Source: Microbacterium sp. SYP-A9085 (lineage in GTDB: Bacteria > Actinomycetota > Actinomycetes > Actinomycetales > Microbacteriaceae). From it: 64,000 bases of DNA. The translations under genes and the position numbers were made by a program. Below are positions 21,077-30,002 of this stretch, piece by piece. The stretch's first letter is position 1, and every line of letters starts with the position of its first letter. The DNA is taken from assembly GCF_009649635.1 (NCBI RefSeq), contig NZ_WJII01000002.1:310001-374000 (forward strand), written 5' to 3'. The notes below the pieces were generated by a model that was given only the letters and a program-made list of their open reading frames with translations, ran no database searches and was not told the origin of the DNA.

Positions 21077-22198
21077 TCAGAGGTCGGCGTGCAGCTGCCA
21101 GACCCGGTCGGCGGCCTCCCGCCATGAGAAGGCGCGACCCCGGTCGCCGGAGAGGACCGCAAGGCGCTCCAGCGCGGCCGTGGACGAGAGCGCGTCCGTG
21201 ATCGCGGCCGACAGCGCCGCGGCATCCTCGCCATCGTCGTTCTCGTCGCCCACGACGCGTCCCCCGTCGAGGACGACCTCGCGGTGGTCCGGCGATGCCG
21301 CGGCCACGACCGGTACGCCCAGGGCCATCGCCTCCACGATCCGCCACGGGAACGCTCTGCGCCGCGACGGCGCGACCACGATCGCGGCGACGTCCAGGAT
21401 CGCGGCCCGGTCCCCCGGATCGGGGTCGACGCGCACATGCACCCGGCGCGCCGGGATTCCCGCCGCCTCGGCGTACTCCACGATCGCGGGCTCCTGCCCC
21501 TCCCGCGCGTCCACCACGACGATCGGCAGGTCGGCGCCGGAGCCGGCGATCGCGCGGAAGCCGGTCTGAAGCGCCGCCGAGGGCGCGGCATCCCCGACCA
21601 GCACGATGATCCCCTCGGGCACGCTCAGTGTGCGCCGGCGCCCCACGGCGTCGACGGGCACCGCGAACCCGGCGGGTGCGGCCCCGGCGATCACGCGCAC
21701 GCGGCCGTCGACGTCGACGATCTCCGCGAGCCGCTGCGCCATCGCGTGCGTGGGCACCACGACGGCATCCGCGTGCTTGCGGGCGCGCTTGAGCATCGCC
21801 TTGAACCACATCTGAGCCGGCCGCGGCAGCTCCTCCGGCTGCTCCCAGGGCAGCAGGTCCCACAGCGTCACGACCGTCTGGTCGTGGTCGTTCACGCGGT
21901 CGTGGCGCCCCAGCGGCGCCAGCAGGGTCGGCGAATGGATGAGCCCACCGCCGGTCCCGGCCGTCACACCCAGCTGCCACGCTGCCGCCAGCTCCCGGCG
22001 GCCCATGCCCAGCCGGCGCACCTCGGCGACGCCGGGCAGGTCCAGTTCGTGCGCCCCCGACGGCACGAGCGCCCCGACCTCGCAGCCGCTGGGCGCGGCC
22101 TGCACGAGCGCGTGCGTCAGCTCGCGGGACGCCGTCGCGAGGTCCGGGTCGGTCTGGGTGATCAGCTGGTCCAGCACCACCCGCAGCAGCACGCTCAC
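21077..22198 (-). CDS. Glycosyltransferase family 4-like protein
   Basis: 373 residues from GTG 22198; the AGGGAT 6 bases upstream overlaps the end of the LCP gene. The C-terminal half has the GT-B donor-binding pattern FPWRIVEAMALGVPVVAA followed by DHREVVLDGG, and the middle has AVVVPTHAMAQRLAEI and VRVIAGAAPAGF, as in GT4 enzymes. The start is five bases after the LCP stop, so the two are one transcript. It probably adds a sugar to the linkage unit or the main chain; donor and acceptor unknown. Confidence 0.8.
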   Translation of the reverse strand: MSVLLRVVLDQLITQTDPDLATASRELTHALVQAAPSGCEVGALVPSGAHELDLPGVAEVRRLGMGRRELAAAWQLGVTAGTGGGLIHSPTLLAPLGRHDRVNDHDQTVVTLWDLLPWEQPEELPRPAQMWFKAMLKRARKHADAVVVPTHAMAQRLAEIVDVDGRVRVIAGAAPAGFAVPVDAVGRRRTLSVPEGIIVLVGDAAPSAALQTGFRAIAGSGADLPIVVVDAREGQEPAIVEYAEAAGIPARRVHVRVDPDPGDRAAILDVAAIVVAPSRRRAFPWRIVEAMALGVPVVAAASPDHREVVLDGGRVVGDENDDGEDAAALSAAITDALSSTAALERLAVLSGDRGRAFSWREAADRVWQLHADL

Positions 22199-22202
22199 CG
22201 CA

Positions 22203-23654
22203 TCATCCCTTCGGGGTCGGGGTCGGTGTCGGCGGGTGCAGGGCCTTGCGGACGAGACCGTGCACATAAGCGATGTCGGGGTGCGTCTGATCGACCTCGG
22301 CGCCGTCCGGAGTGAGCTCGATCGAGGTGACCTTATGCCCCTTCGCCTTGATCGCGAGGTCGGTGAAGTAGCCGAACATCGACGACGGGATGTCGGTCTT
22401 CACGAGGTGCTCCCCCGCCTTCGTGATCTGCTCGAAGCGGCCGAGCACGGTCCCGGGGGTGAACTGCTTGAGGACCGCCTCCTGCAGCTGCCGCTGCCGC
22501 TTCATCCGGTCCCAGTCGCTCGTGGTCTTGCGGGAGCGCGCGTACCACTGGGCGGTCTTGCCGTCCATGTGCTGCGGCCCCTTCTCGATCCACCCTGTCG
22601 CCCACTCGTCCACGGGCTGGCCCTCGTACTTCGGCCCGCCGCCCTCCGGCAGGCGCTCGCTCACCGTGATGTCCACGCCGCCCAGGGCGTCCACGAGCGC
22701 CGCGAACCCCGCCATGTCGATGAATGCGTAGTACGGGATCCTGATCCCGAGCAGGCCCTCCGCGGCATCCTTCGTCGCCTCGACACCGGGCGTCGAGGCG
22801 TTCTTCTCGGCGTCCGGGTAGATCCTGCTGCCGTCGCGGCACACCTCCAGCTCGGTGTTGAGCTGGTTTATGGCGCCCGTCCACCCGCACGTCGGGCTGC
22901 CGTGCCCGGTGTGCACGTCGGGGTAGAGCGTATGCATCGGGCTGTCCTTCGGGAACGGGAAGCCCTCCAGGTCGCGCGGGATGCCGGTGATCACCACGCG
23001 GCCGGTGTCGGCGTTCACCGACACCACCGAGATCGAGTCGAACCGCATCGAGTCGCGGCCCTTCCCGCTGTCGGCGCCCAGCAGCAGGATGTTGTAGTAG
23101 CCGTCCGAGGGCGGCACCGCCGGGCCCTCGGACACGAAGATGCTGCCGAGCGCGCTGCGCGCGGCATCCGTCTTGCTCACCGCCATCCCGGTGCCGACGC
23201 CGGAGACCACCAGCAGGACGGTGGAGAGCACCGCGATGCCGAACCGGGCGCCGGGGCCGGTCCTCACGAGCCGGACCAGGCGCAGCGTGTCGATCGTGAG
23301 CACTATCCACAGCACCAGGTACGCCACCAGCACCGCTTCGAGCAGCAGCGATGCCGCGAAGATCCGGCCGCCCCACGGCAGCGGCACCGCCGCGGTGAGG
23401 ATCGAGGTCAGCACCGGCAGCGAGGTCACCGCGGTCACGACGGCCACGACGATCAGCACCCACATGAGGATCGTCGCGCCCAGGCCGAACCGGCCCAGGC
23501 GCCGATTGCCGGCGAGCACCTGCGCCGAGCCGGGGAGGAGGAAGTTCATCACGACCAGCCACCAGCCGCGCCGCGTCATCAGCGACGTCGCCTCGGCGTC
23601 CGGATATCGCAGCGGCCGCTCCTCGACGATGTGGCGCGCGGCCTGCGCCGTCAC
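22203..23654 (-). CDS. LytR-CpsA-Psr (LCP) family wall-polymer ligase
   Basis: 483 residues from GTG 23654. Four hydrophobic segments (about 30-50, 58-90, 95-122, 138-160) precede an extracellular LCP domain starting [28 protein letters not shown]. The conserved arginines and aspartate are seen in [21 protein letters not shown] and [23 protein letters not shown] enzymes transfer undecaprenyl-linked glycopolymers to peptidoglycan, the last step of the pathway encoded to the left. Its start overlaps the purE stop (GTGA), so it is read from a purine-gene transcript. It ends in a threonine-proline tail (TPTPTPKG). Confidence 0.92.
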   Translation of the reverse strand: MTAQAARHIVEERPLRYPDAEATSLMTRRGWWLVVMNFLLPGSAQVLAGNRRLGRFGLGATILMWVLIVVAVVTAVTSLPVLTSILTAAVPLPWGGRIFAASLLLEAVLVAYLVLWIVLTIDTLRLVRLVRTGPGARFGIAVLSTVLLVVSGVGTGMAVSKTDAARSALGSIFVSEGPAVPPSDGYYNILLLGADSGKGRDSMRFDSISVVSVNADTGRVVITGIPRDLEGFPFPKDSPMHTLYPDVHTGHGSPTCGWTGAINQLNTELEVCRDGSRIYPDAEKNASTPGVEATKDAAEGLLGIRIPYYAFIDMAGFAALVDALGGVDITVSERLPEGGGPKYEGQPVDEWATGWIEKGPQHMDGKTAQWYARSRKTTSDWDRMKRQRQLQEAVLKQFTPGTVLGRFEQITKAGEHLVKTDIPSSMFGYFTDLAIKAKGHKVTSIELTPDGAEVDQTHPDIAYVHGLVRKALHPPTPTPTPKG

Positions 23655-24166
23655 AGAGACTCCTTGAGCCGGCGGTTCTTCTCCTCCACCTGACCGGCGA
23701 GGTCCCGCGCATACGCCTCGATCCGGTCGGCGAGCGCCGCGTCGGACGCACCGAGGATGCGGGCGGCGAGGATGCCCGCGTTGCGGGCGCCGCCGATCGA
23801 CACCGTGGCGACGGGGATGCCCGCGGGCATCTGCACGATGCTCAGCAGGGAGTCCATCCCGTCGAGGGTCGCCAGCGGCACGGGGACGCCGATCACGGGG
23901 AGGGATGTCACGGATGCGAGCATGCCGGGCAGGTGCGCGGCGCCGCCGGCTCCGGCGATGATCGCCTTCAGCCCGCGCGCGCGGGCGCCGCGCCCGTACG
24001 CGACGAGCTTGTCCGGCGTGCGGTGCGCGGAGACCACCTCGACCTCATGCGGGATGCCGAAGTCCGTCAGCGCCTGCGACGCGTCGCTCATCACCCGCCA
24101 GTCCGAGTCGGAGCCCATCACGACGCCGACGAGGGGGGAGGTGGAGGAGTGCAGCGGCTCGGTCAC
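23651..24166 (-). CDS. purE: N5-carboxyaminoimidazole ribonucleotide mutase
   Basis: 171 residues from GTG 24166. It converts N5-CAIR to CAIR in purine synthesis. Class I PurE motifs are plain: [42 protein letters not shown], and PVIGVPV followed by [23 protein letters not shown]. Its partner PurK is encoded immediately upstream, 78 bp away. A TAGCCT hexamer 6 nt ahead of the GTG suggests purE also has its own leaderless promoter. Confidence 0.97.
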   Translation of the reverse strand: MTEPLHSSTSPLVGVVMGSDSDWRVMSDASQALTDFGIPHEVEVVSAHRTPDKLVAYGRGARARGLKAIIAGAGGAAHLPGMLASVTSLPVIGVPVPLATLDGMDSLLSIVQMPAGIPVATVSIGGARNAGILAARILGASDAALADRIEAYARDLAGQVEEKNRRLKESL

Positions 24167-24172
24167 CCGTCA

Positions 24173-24178
24173 AGGCTA
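24173..24178 (-). promoter_or_regulatory. Leaderless -10 element of purE
   Basis: TAGCCT on the minus strand, followed by 6 nt and the GTG start codon. A TAnnnT -10 at this distance would start transcription at the start codon itself. No Shine-Dalgarno lies in the gap. Confidence 0.45.
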
Positions 24179-24244
24179 GGGTGCATGACTGGAAGATCCC
24201 CGCAACGGCACGGGTTCGCGGTCCGTGCGGCCCGCCCCGGCGCG

Positions 24245-25381
24245 TCAGTCCTGGAAGAGCGACGCGGCCGCGCGGGCGTCATACGCGACGTCGTCGAGGT
24301 CGTCGCCGACGGCGTTCACATGTCCGACCTTGCGGCCCGAGCGCGGGTCCTTGCCGTACGTGTGCACCTTGACGGCGGGGTGCGCGGCGAACACGCTCCC
24401 AAGACGGTCGTCGAGGCTGCCGGAGGCGGGCCCGCCGAGGATGTTCACCATGACGGCCCACTCCTGCCGCGGCGACGGGTCGCCCAGGGGCAGGTCGAGC
24501 ACCGCCCGCAGGTGCTGCTCGAACTGACTGGTCATCGCGCCGTCCTGCGTCCAGTGCCCGGAGTTGTGCGGGCGCATCGCGAGCTCATTGACGAGGATGC
24601 GGTCGTCGGTCGTCTCGAACAGCTCGACCGCCAGCATCCCGGTCACCCCGAGGCCCTCGGCGATGCCGACGCCGACGCGGGCGGCGGCGTCCGACAATGG
24701 CGCGCTGAGGTGCGGGGCGGGCGCTATCACCTCGGCGCAGACGCCGTCCCGCTGGATGGTCTCCACGACCGGGTAGGCGCGCACCTGCCCGGACGGGCGG
24801 CGGGCGACCTGCTGCGACAGCTCGCGTCGGAAATCCACGAGCTCCTCCACGAGGAGCCGGCCGCCGCGGGCGTCCTCGGCCAGCGCCGCGAACCAGTCCT
24901 CGGCCTCGGTGGCCGCGCTCACCACGCGCACGCCCTTGCCGTCATACCCGCCGCGCGGCGTCTTCACCACCGCCCGGCCGCCGTGCCCGTCGAGGAACTC
25001 CTGCAGCTGTGCGGTGTCGGACACCGCCGCCCAGTCCGGCTGCGGCATCCCGAGCTCGTCGAGGCGGGCGCGCATCAGCAGCTTGTCCTGGGCGTACTGC
25101 AGCGCGTCGGGCCCGGGGTGCACGGCAACGCCGGCGTCCACGAGCGCGCGCAGCACCGGCTGCGGGACGTGCTCATGATCGAACGTGACGACATCCACGG
25201 TCTTCGCGAACTCCAGGACCGTGTCCGCGTCGCGGTAGTCGCCGACGGCGGATGCCGCCAGCTGCGCCGCCATGCCGTCCTGCTCGGCGAGCACCTGCAG
25301 GTCGACGCCGATCTCGACGGCGGGCGCGATCATCATCCGGGCCAGCTGGCCCCCGCCCACCACTCCGACTCGCAGCGTCAT
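24245..25381 (-). CDS. purK: N5-carboxyaminoimidazole ribonucleotide synthase
   Basis: 378 residues from ATG 25381, with GGGAGCAGG just upstream. ATP-grasp enzyme that carboxylates AIR with bicarbonate and ATP. N-terminal RVGVVGGGQLARMMIAPAVEIG is the PurK signature; KTPRGGYDGKGV is the ATP-grasp loop, followed by VEELVDFRRELS and NELAMRPHNSGHWT near the active site. It lies upstream of purE in the usual actinobacterial order and downstream of the PH-domain gene by 44 bp. Confidence 0.96.
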   Translation of the reverse strand: MTLRVGVVGGGQLARMMIAPAVEIGVDLQVLAEQDGMAAQLAASAVGDYRDADTVLEFAKTVDVVTFDHEHVPQPVLRALVDAGVAVHPGPDALQYAQDKLLMRARLDELGMPQPDWAAVSDTAQLQEFLDGHGGRAVVKTPRGGYDGKGVRVVSAATEAEDWFAALAEDARGGRLLVEELVDFRRELSQQVARRPSGQVRAYPVVETIQRDGVCAEVIAPAPHLSAPLSDAAARVGVGIAEGLGVTGMLAVELFETTDDRILVNELAMRPHNSGHWTQDGAMTSQFEQHLRAVLDLPLGDPSPRQEWAVMVNILGGPASGSLDDRLGSVFAAHPAVKVHTYGKDPRSGRKVGHVNAVGDDLDDVAYDARAAASLFQD

Positions 25382-25425
25382 CCTGCTCCCTTCGCCCCGA
25401 CCATTCTCGCGTATCGACGCGCGAG

Positions 25426-25980
25426 TCAGGATCCCGCGGACGCCAGCGGGATGGACGTCGCGTCGCGGTGGGCGAGGATCTGGCTGACCTCGACCTGGTC
25501 CACGAGCGCCTCGTGCACGAGCGCGACGCTCGGGACGTTGCGCAGCCGCATCGGCTCGTCGACCCCGTTGGACAGGATGAGCGTGCCCGTCCCCCACAGC
25601 CGCTGCAGCGGACCGCGGCGCAGCTGGATCGTGTACCCCCGGACGTGCTCGAGCTCGCGGCGGCGCACGCGGAGGATGCCACGGCGCTCCATGATGCGGC
25701 GCGTGGTCAGCAGGTACACGTGCGACCACCAGGACAGGAACGGCATCACCACGAGCAGCACCACGACGACGATGGCGGCACCGCCGAGCATCAAGTCCTC
25801 GAACGGGGCCGGGAGGTTGCCCCACAGCCGCCCGGTGGCCGCGGCAACCCCGATCAGCACGAGCGCCGACCAGAACAGCCGGCGCGCGTGCGGGCGGAAC
25901 CGGGCGATGCGCAACTCAGGCGTCGGCGATCCCGGGGCCGGCGTGAAGGGCCGTCCCCCGATGGTCGTCGGCTGGCTCAT
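25426..25980 (-). CDS. PH domain-containing membrane protein
   Basis: 184 residues from ATG 25980. Two membrane segments (about 38-55 and 64-85) are followed by a bacterial PH-like (bPH2) domain: YLLTTRRIMERRGILRVRRRELEHVRGYTIQ and GTGTLILSNGVDEPMRLRNVP, which are characteristic of this family. Function unknown. The same small protein is often found beside purK/birA in actinobacteria, and here it lies 57 bp after birA and 44 bp before purK on the same strand. Confidence 0.8.
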   Translation of the reverse strand: MSQPTTIGGRPFTPAPGSPTPELRIARFRPHARRLFWSALVLIGVAAATGRLWGNLPAPFEDLMLGGAAIVVVVLLVVMPFLSWWSHVYLLTTRRIMERRGILRVRRRELEHVRGYTIQLRRGPLQRLWGTGTLILSNGVDEPMRLRNVPSVALVHEALVDQVEVSQILAHRDATSIPLASAGS

Positions 25981-26037
25981 ACGTCCATTCTCACCGGCAC
26001 CGCCGACATCCACGCGCATATGGCGCCGGATGTCGCC

Positions 26038-26817
26038 TCAGGCTCCCCGCACGTGCACGACATCCCCCGCCGAGACGGCGGTCTCGGCCGCCCCGGACAC
26101 GACGACGAGCCGTCCGTCGTCGTCGAGCCGCTGCGCGATGCCCTCCAGCTGCGACCCGTCGGGCAGCAAGACCCGCACCCGCTGGCCGAGGGTCAGGCAC
26201 AGCGCCTCGATCTCGCCGCGCACGCCCGCCTGCGCCGCACTGCCCCGCGCGAGGGCCGCGAGCTGCTCGTCGAGCGCTGTTAGGTAATCGGCGAGGAGCC
26301 GGTCCTCGTCCGCCTCGCGCCCTATCTCGGCGAATGAGGTGGCGGTGGGCAGCGGCAGGTCGGCACGGCTCATCCGGGTGTTGATGCCGGAGCCGATCAC
26401 GACGACATCCTCGCTGATCATCTCGGCGAGGATGCCGCAGATCTTCCCCCCGTCCACGAGCACGTCGTTCGGCCACTTCAGACCCACGGAGTGCCCGGTG
26501 CCGAGCAGTTGCGCGCCGATGGCGCGGGCCATCGCCGCCCCCGCGGCGAGCGGGATCCAGCCGCGGGACGCCGGCGGGATGCCGGGGATGCGCACCACCA
26601 CCGACACGGCCAGGGAGGTGCCCGGCGGTGCCGTCCAGGTGCGGTCGAGCCGGCCGCGCCCGGCGCGCTGGTCATGCGTCAGCAGCAGGCTCAGGTGCGG
26701 CCACGCCGACGGCTCCGCGGATGCCATGGCCACGACATCCGCGTTCGTGGACCCCGTGGACTCGACGACCTGGACCCGCGGGCTGACGGCCGCGGTGCGC
26801 GGAAATCCCTGTGTCAT
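26038..26817 (-). CDS. birA: Biotin--[acetyl-CoA-carboxylase] ligase (class I, no DNA-binding domain)
   Basis: 259 residues from ATG 26817. It activates biotin to biotinyl-AMP and attaches it to the biotin-carrier lysine. Motifs: STGSTNADVV, the glycine loop QRAGRGRLDRTW, LKWPNDVLV and GKICGILAEM, then a small C-terminal beta domain. There is no N-terminal helix-turn-helix, so it is not a repressor. Its target here is very probably the EAMKM site of the carboxylase alpha subunit at 35386. TAAGCT 6 nt before the ATG suggests a leaderless transcript. Confidence 0.95.
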   Translation of the reverse strand: MTQGFPRTAAVSPRVQVVESTGSTNADVVAMASAEPSAWPHLSLLLTHDQRAGRGRLDRTWTAPPGTSLAVSVVVRIPGIPPASRGWIPLAAGAAMARAIGAQLLGTGHSVGLKWPNDVLVDGGKICGILAEMISEDVVVIGSGINTRMSRADLPLPTATSFAEIGREADEDRLLADYLTALDEQLAALARGSAAQAGVRGEIEALCLTLGQRVRVLLPDGSQLEGIAQRLDDDGRLVVVSGAAETAVSAGDVVHVRGA

Positions 26818-26823
26818 GGGGCG

Positions 26824-26829
26824 AGCTTA
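26824..26829 (-). promoter_or_regulatory. Leaderless -10 element of birA
   Basis: TAAGCT on the minus strand, then 6 nt (CGCCCC), then the birA ATG. The gap has no ribosome-binding site. Confidence 0.45.
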
Positions 26830-26881
26830 CGGCGTGGCCGCGCGGGGCCGTCGGCGGCGGCGGCGCTGCTGCGGGCACCGC

Positions 26882-26928
26882 GCCGAGCGGAGGGCATCCC
26901 GCCCAGCGGAGGGCAGGAGGGGCGGGAG
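26882..26928. repeat. GCGGAGGGC-type intergenic repeat, left of the DUF559 gene
   Basis: Two GCGGAGGGC cores separated by a CATCCCGCCCA spacer. The 14-mer at 26882-26895 recurs in inverted orientation at 28023-28036, and the core-spacer-core pattern recurs directly at 27957-27990. It lies in the 257-bp stretch between birA and the DUF559 gene, which otherwise holds only promoter-like signals. Confidence 0.6.
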
Positions 26929-27014
26929 AGCCCTCGCGCGAGTCGAAAGCCCTCGCCTCGGCGGCCGCGCGCGGCGCGCCGCCGGCGCCTCCCCAGGCCG
27001 GGGTCTGCCGCGAC

Positions 27015-27023
27015 TTCTCCACA
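27015..27023 (+). promoter_or_regulatory. DnaA-box-like 9-mer upstream of the first DUF559 gene
   Basis: TTCTCCACA, one base from the consensus TTATCCACA, with its first base exactly 60 nt before the ATG at 27075. The second DUF559 gene has TTGCCCACA at the same 60-nt distance. Confidence 0.35.
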
Positions 27024-27062
27024 GAATCTGCCCGCGGCGGCATCCACCCACCCGCCGCGCAC

Positions 27063-27068
27063 GACACT
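27063..27068 (+). promoter_or_regulatory. Possible leaderless -10 of the first DUF559 gene
   Basis: GACACT, then 6 nt (CGGGGG), then ATG 27075. It departs from TAnnnT at the first base; the spacing is what makes it a candidate. CGGGGG is only a weak ribosome-binding site. Confidence 0.25.
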
Positions 27069-27074
27069 CGGGGG

Positions 27075-27935
27075 ATGGAACCGCCGATCGTATCGAGCCG
27101 AAGGCTGCGGGAGAGGATGACGGCGTTCGGGTACGTGCACCGTCTGGACCTGGTGGATGCCGGATGGAGCGGTGAGAGCATCCGGGCCGCCGTGCGGGCG
27201 GGACAGTTCATCGTCGCCCGCCGCCACTGGATCCTCGCGCCGGAGAGCGGCCCGATCCTCGTGCGCGCCGCCCGCGCCGGCGGCAGGGTGACGTGCCGCA
27301 GCGCCACGCGGCTGCTCGGGCTGTGGGATCCAGGACTGACCGACGTCGGGCACATCGCCGTAGGCGCCCACTCCAGCAGCTGCTTCGAGTCCGGCATCGT
27401 CGTGCACCGGGCGAAGCCGATCGCACCGATCCCGCCGCGGGACCTCGTCGATCCGATCGAGAACGTGCTGGCGGCCATCGCCACGTGCTTCCCGTACGAA
27501 CAGGCACGCTCGATCTGGGACTCCGCACTGCGGGCGCGGAAGACCACCCTCGAGCACCTCCGCGCCGTGCCGGGCTGGCCGCCGCAGGCCCGGCGGCTGC
27601 TGACGGAGGCCACCGCGCTGTCGCACTCCGGGCTCGAGACGAGGGTCGTAACGCGCCTTGCCCGCGTCGGCGTGGCGATGGTGCAGCAGGCGCTGATCGC
27701 CGGCCATCGGGTCGACGGACTGATCGGCGAACGGCTCGTGATCCAGATCGACGGTTACGAGTTCCATCAGGATGCCCGGCAGCGCCGCTCGGACATTGCG
27801 CACGACGTCGAGCTGCGGCTGCTCGGCTACACCGTGCTCCGGTTCGACTATTTCCAGGTCGTGCACTGCTGGCCGCAGGTGGAGGCGCAGATCCTCGCCG
27901 CCATCGCGCAGGGTCTCCACCTCGCCGCCCGCTGA
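27075..27935 (+). CDS. AbiEi-like winged-helix / DUF559 (PD-(D/E)xK) domain protein
   Basis: 286 residues. Residues 10-60 look like an AbiEi-type antitoxin winged helix (MTAFGYVHRLDLVDAGWS, then AGQFIVARRHWIL). Residues 190-286 are a DUF559/very-short-patch-repair-like nuclease fold. The expected D...E-x-D pattern reads VDGLIGERLVIQIDGYEFH: glutamate is replaced by glutamine, unlike the second copy at 50993, which keeps ECD. Nuclease activity may therefore be lost. No toxin gene is adjacent. The gene is flanked on both sides by the same intergenic repeat family and its last codons lie in a tandem duplication. Function unknown; such orphans are common and multi-copy in Microbacteriaceae. Confidence 0.7.
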   Translation: MEPPIVSSRRLRERMTAFGYVHRLDLVDAGWSGESIRAAVRAGQFIVARRHWILAPESGPILVRAARAGGRVTCRSATRLLGLWDPGLTDVGHIAVGAHSSSCFESGIVVHRAKPIAPIPPRDLVDPIENVLAAIATCFPYEQARSIWDSALRARKTTLEHLRAVPGWPPQARRLLTEATALSHSGLETRVVTRLARVGVAMVQQALIAGHRVDGLIGERLVIQIDGYEFHQDARQRRSDIAHDVELRLLGYTVLRFDYFQVVHCWPQVEAQILAAIAQGLHLAAR

Positions 27936-27964
27936 GCCGTCTCACCTCGCCGCCCGCTGAGCCG
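27918..27964. repeat. 22-bp direct duplication across the DUF559 stop codon
   Basis: The 22 bases at 27918-27939 recur exactly at 27943-27964 after a 3-bp spacer, a 25-bp period. The first copy encodes HLAAR and the TGA stop. The second copy lies just downstream and would repeat the same text. Confidence 0.85.
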
Positions 27965-28036
27965 AGGGCATCCCACCCGGCGGAGGGCATTCCGCGCGCA
28001 TCCGCCCTCCGCTCGCGCGCAGGCCCTCCGCTCGGC
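27957..28036. repeat. GCGGAGGGC-type intergenic repeat, right of the DUF559 gene
   Basis: A direct copy of the core-spacer-core seen at 26882-26928 (GCCGAGGGCATCCC then CGGCGGAGGGC), followed by two inverted cores (GCCCTCCGCTCG twice), ending in an exact inverted 14-mer match at 28023-28036 to 26882-26895. The transcript could fold into a strong GC hairpin. Confidence 0.6.
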
Positions 28037-28136
28037 AGGGGCGGGCAGGGTACGGGATGCCGCGCCCGTGCGACTCCCACAGTGAATGGCGGGTCTGCTT
28101 GTGCGCGGCCTCCAACCGGCGGCTGGCGGCGGTCGT

Positions 28137-28142
28137 TAGGGT
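28137..28142 (+). promoter_or_regulatory. Leaderless -10 element of the carboxylase beta gene
   Basis: TAGGGT, then 7 nt (GGAATGC), then GTG 28150. The purine run within it could also act as a weak ribosome-binding site. Confidence 0.4.
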
Positions 28143-28149
28143 GGAATGC

Positions 28150-29736
28150 GTGACGGAACCGGACCTGACCACGACCGCCGGCAAGATCGCCGACCTGCGC
28201 GCCCGCTTCCAGCAGGCCGTGGTCGACGCCGAGGCGACGGCGCAGACGAAGCAGCACGCGAAGCACAAGCTGACGGCGCGCGAGCGCATCGACATGCTGC
28301 TGGACAAGGGCTCGTTCACCGAGATCGACGAGTACGTGCGGCACCGCACGACCGCGTTCGGCATGGACAGGGCACGCCCCTACGGCGACTCCGTCGTCAC
28401 CGGCGTCGGCACGATCCACGGCCGCACCGTCGCCGTCTACGCGCAGGACTTCTCCACGTTCGGCGGGTCGCTGGGCGAGGTCGCCGGCGAGAAGATCATC
28501 AAGGTCATGGAGCTCGCGCTGCGCAGCGGCATCCCGATCGTCGGCATCCTCGACTCCGGCGGCGCCCGGATCCAGGAGGGCGTGGTCGCGCTCGGCAAGT
28601 ACGGCGAGATCTTCCGCCTGAACACCGCCGCCTCCGGCGTCATCCCGCAGATCTCGATCATCATGGGCCCGGCCGCCGGCGGCGCCGTGTACTCCCCCGC
28701 CCTCACCGACTTCGTCGTGATGGTCGACAAGTCCAGCCAGATGTTCGTCACCGGACCGGATGTGATCAAGACCGTCACCGGCGAGGACGTCGGGATGGAG
28801 GAGCTCGGCGGCGCGTACACGCACAACACCCGTTCCGGCGTCGCGCACTACCTGGCCGACGACGAGGACGACGCGATCGACTACGTCCGCGGTCTGCTCG
28901 GCTTCCTCCCCGACAACAACATGGCCGAGCTGCCGGTGTACGAGAGCGCGTTCGAATGGGAGACCACCGACTCCGACCGCGCCCTGAACACGGTGATCCC
29001 GGACTCCCCCAACCAGCCGTACGACATCCACCTGGTGATCGAGCGGATCGTGGACGCGGGCGACTTCCTCGAGGTGCAGCCGCTGTTCGCGCCGAACATC
29101 GTCGTGGGCTTCGGCCGCGTCGAGGGCCGCACGGTCGGCATCATCGCGAACCAGCCGAACCAGATGGCGGGCACCCTGAACATCGACGCGGGTGAGAAGG
29201 CGAGCCGCTTCGTGCGGTTCTGCGACGCGTTCAGCGTGCCGATCGTGACCCTCGTCGACGTGCCCGGATACCTGCCCGGCACCGACCAGGAATGGACGGG
29301 CGTCATCCGCCGCGGCGCGAAGCTGCTCTACGCGTATGCCGAGGCCACCGTGCCGCTGGTCACCGTGATCCTCCGCAAGGCGTACGGCGGGGCCTACATC
29401 GTGATGGGGTCCAAGCAGCTGGGCGCCGACGTGAACGTCGCATGGCCCACCGCGGAGATCGCCGTGATGGGCGGGCAGGGCGCCGTGAACATCCTGTACC
29501 GCGGCGAGCTCAAGCGCGCCGCGGAGGCCGGGGAGGATGTCGCCGCCGTGCGCGCGCGGCTCGCGAACGAGTACACGTACAACGTGGCATCCCCGTTCCT
29601 GGCCGCCGAGCGCGGCGAGCTCGACAGCATCCTGGAGCCCGCGCAGACCCGCGTTTTCATCGCCAAATCGCTGCGGGCGCTGCGCGGGAAGCGGGCAAGT
29701 CTGCCCGCGAAGAAGCACGGTAACATCCCGCTATGA
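28150..29736 (+). CDS. accD: Acyl-CoA (propionyl/acetyl-CoA) carboxylase beta subunit
   Basis: 528 residues from GTG 28150. Carboxyltransferase that moves carboxyl from carboxybiotin to acetyl- or propionyl-CoA. The crotonase-fold halves show [51 protein letters not shown] and, in the C-terminal half, [28 protein letters not shown] and [19 protein letters not shown]. Length and text match the AccD5/PccB group rather than the small zinc AccD. It overlaps the epsilon subunit gene by ATGA; the biotin-carrying alpha subunit is encoded at 35386. Confidence 0.94.
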   Translation: MTEPDLTTTAGKIADLRARFQQAVVDAEATAQTKQHAKHKLTARERIDMLLDKGSFTEIDEYVRHRTTAFGMDRARPYGDSVVTGVGTIHGRTVAVYAQDFSTFGGSLGEVAGEKIIKVMELALRSGIPIVGILDSGGARIQEGVVALGKYGEIFRLNTAASGVIPQISIIMGPAAGGAVYSPALTDFVVMVDKSSQMFVTGPDVIKTVTGEDVGMEELGGAYTHNTRSGVAHYLADDEDDAIDYVRGLLGFLPDNNMAELPVYESAFEWETTDSDRALNTVIPDSPNQPYDIHLVIERIVDAGDFLEVQPLFAPNIVVGFGRVEGRTVGIIANQPNQMAGTLNIDAGEKASRFVRFCDAFSVPIVTLVDVPGYLPGTDQEWTGVIRRGAKLLYAYAEATVPLVTVILRKAYGGAYIVMGSKQLGADVNVAWPTAEIAVMGGQGAVNILYRGELKRAAEAGEDVAAVRARLANEYTYNVASPFLAAERGELDSILEPAQTRVFIAKSLRALRGKRASLPAKKHGNIPL

Positions 29737-29972
29737 GCGCGGCGCAGGCGGACGCGGCGGCCGACGAGCCGCTGCGGATCGAGGTGGTGCGCGGCACTCC
29801 CACCGATGAGGAGCTGGCCGCGCTGATCGCCGTTGTCAGCGAGGAGTATTCGTCCCAGGAGGCGGCGGCCACGGCGGCCGACGAGCCCTCCCGGAGCGCC
29901 TGGGACCTCACCGCGCGGAGCCTGCGCGAGCCGCTGCGGCGCGAGTTCGGCTGGGGCGGATTCGCCGGCTGA
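29733..29972 (+). CDS. accE: Acyl-CoA carboxylase epsilon subunit
   Basis: 79 residues, too short for many automatic callers. [21 protein letters not shown] is the typical AccE/PccE N-terminal helix; an alanine-rich linker leads to [25 protein letters not shown], also typical. The epsilon subunit stabilises and stimulates actinobacterial acyl-CoA carboxylase holoenzymes. The ATGA overlap with the beta subunit gene supports the call. Confidence 0.88.
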   Translation: MSAAQADAAADEPLRIEVVRGTPTDEELAALIAVVSEEYSSQEAAATAADEPSRSAWDLTARSLREPLRREFGWGGFAG

Positions 29973-30002
29973 CGGCCCGTGCGCGACGCGGTTTTCGCCG
30001 GG

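Noticed and set aside
27075..27935. AbiE-type toxin-antitoxin pair
   Set aside because: Only an AbiEi-like N-terminus is present; no AbiEii nucleotidyltransferase toxin lies next to either DUF559 gene.
28450..28458. TTCTCCACG as another DnaA-box-like site
   Set aside because: Lies inside the carboxylase beta coding sequence, differs at the last base and has no promoter relation; treated as chance.
27208..29718. 836-codon minus-strand open frame
   Set aside because: Antisense to the DUF559 and carboxylase beta genes; low-complexity His/Arg/Asp translation and no start context.
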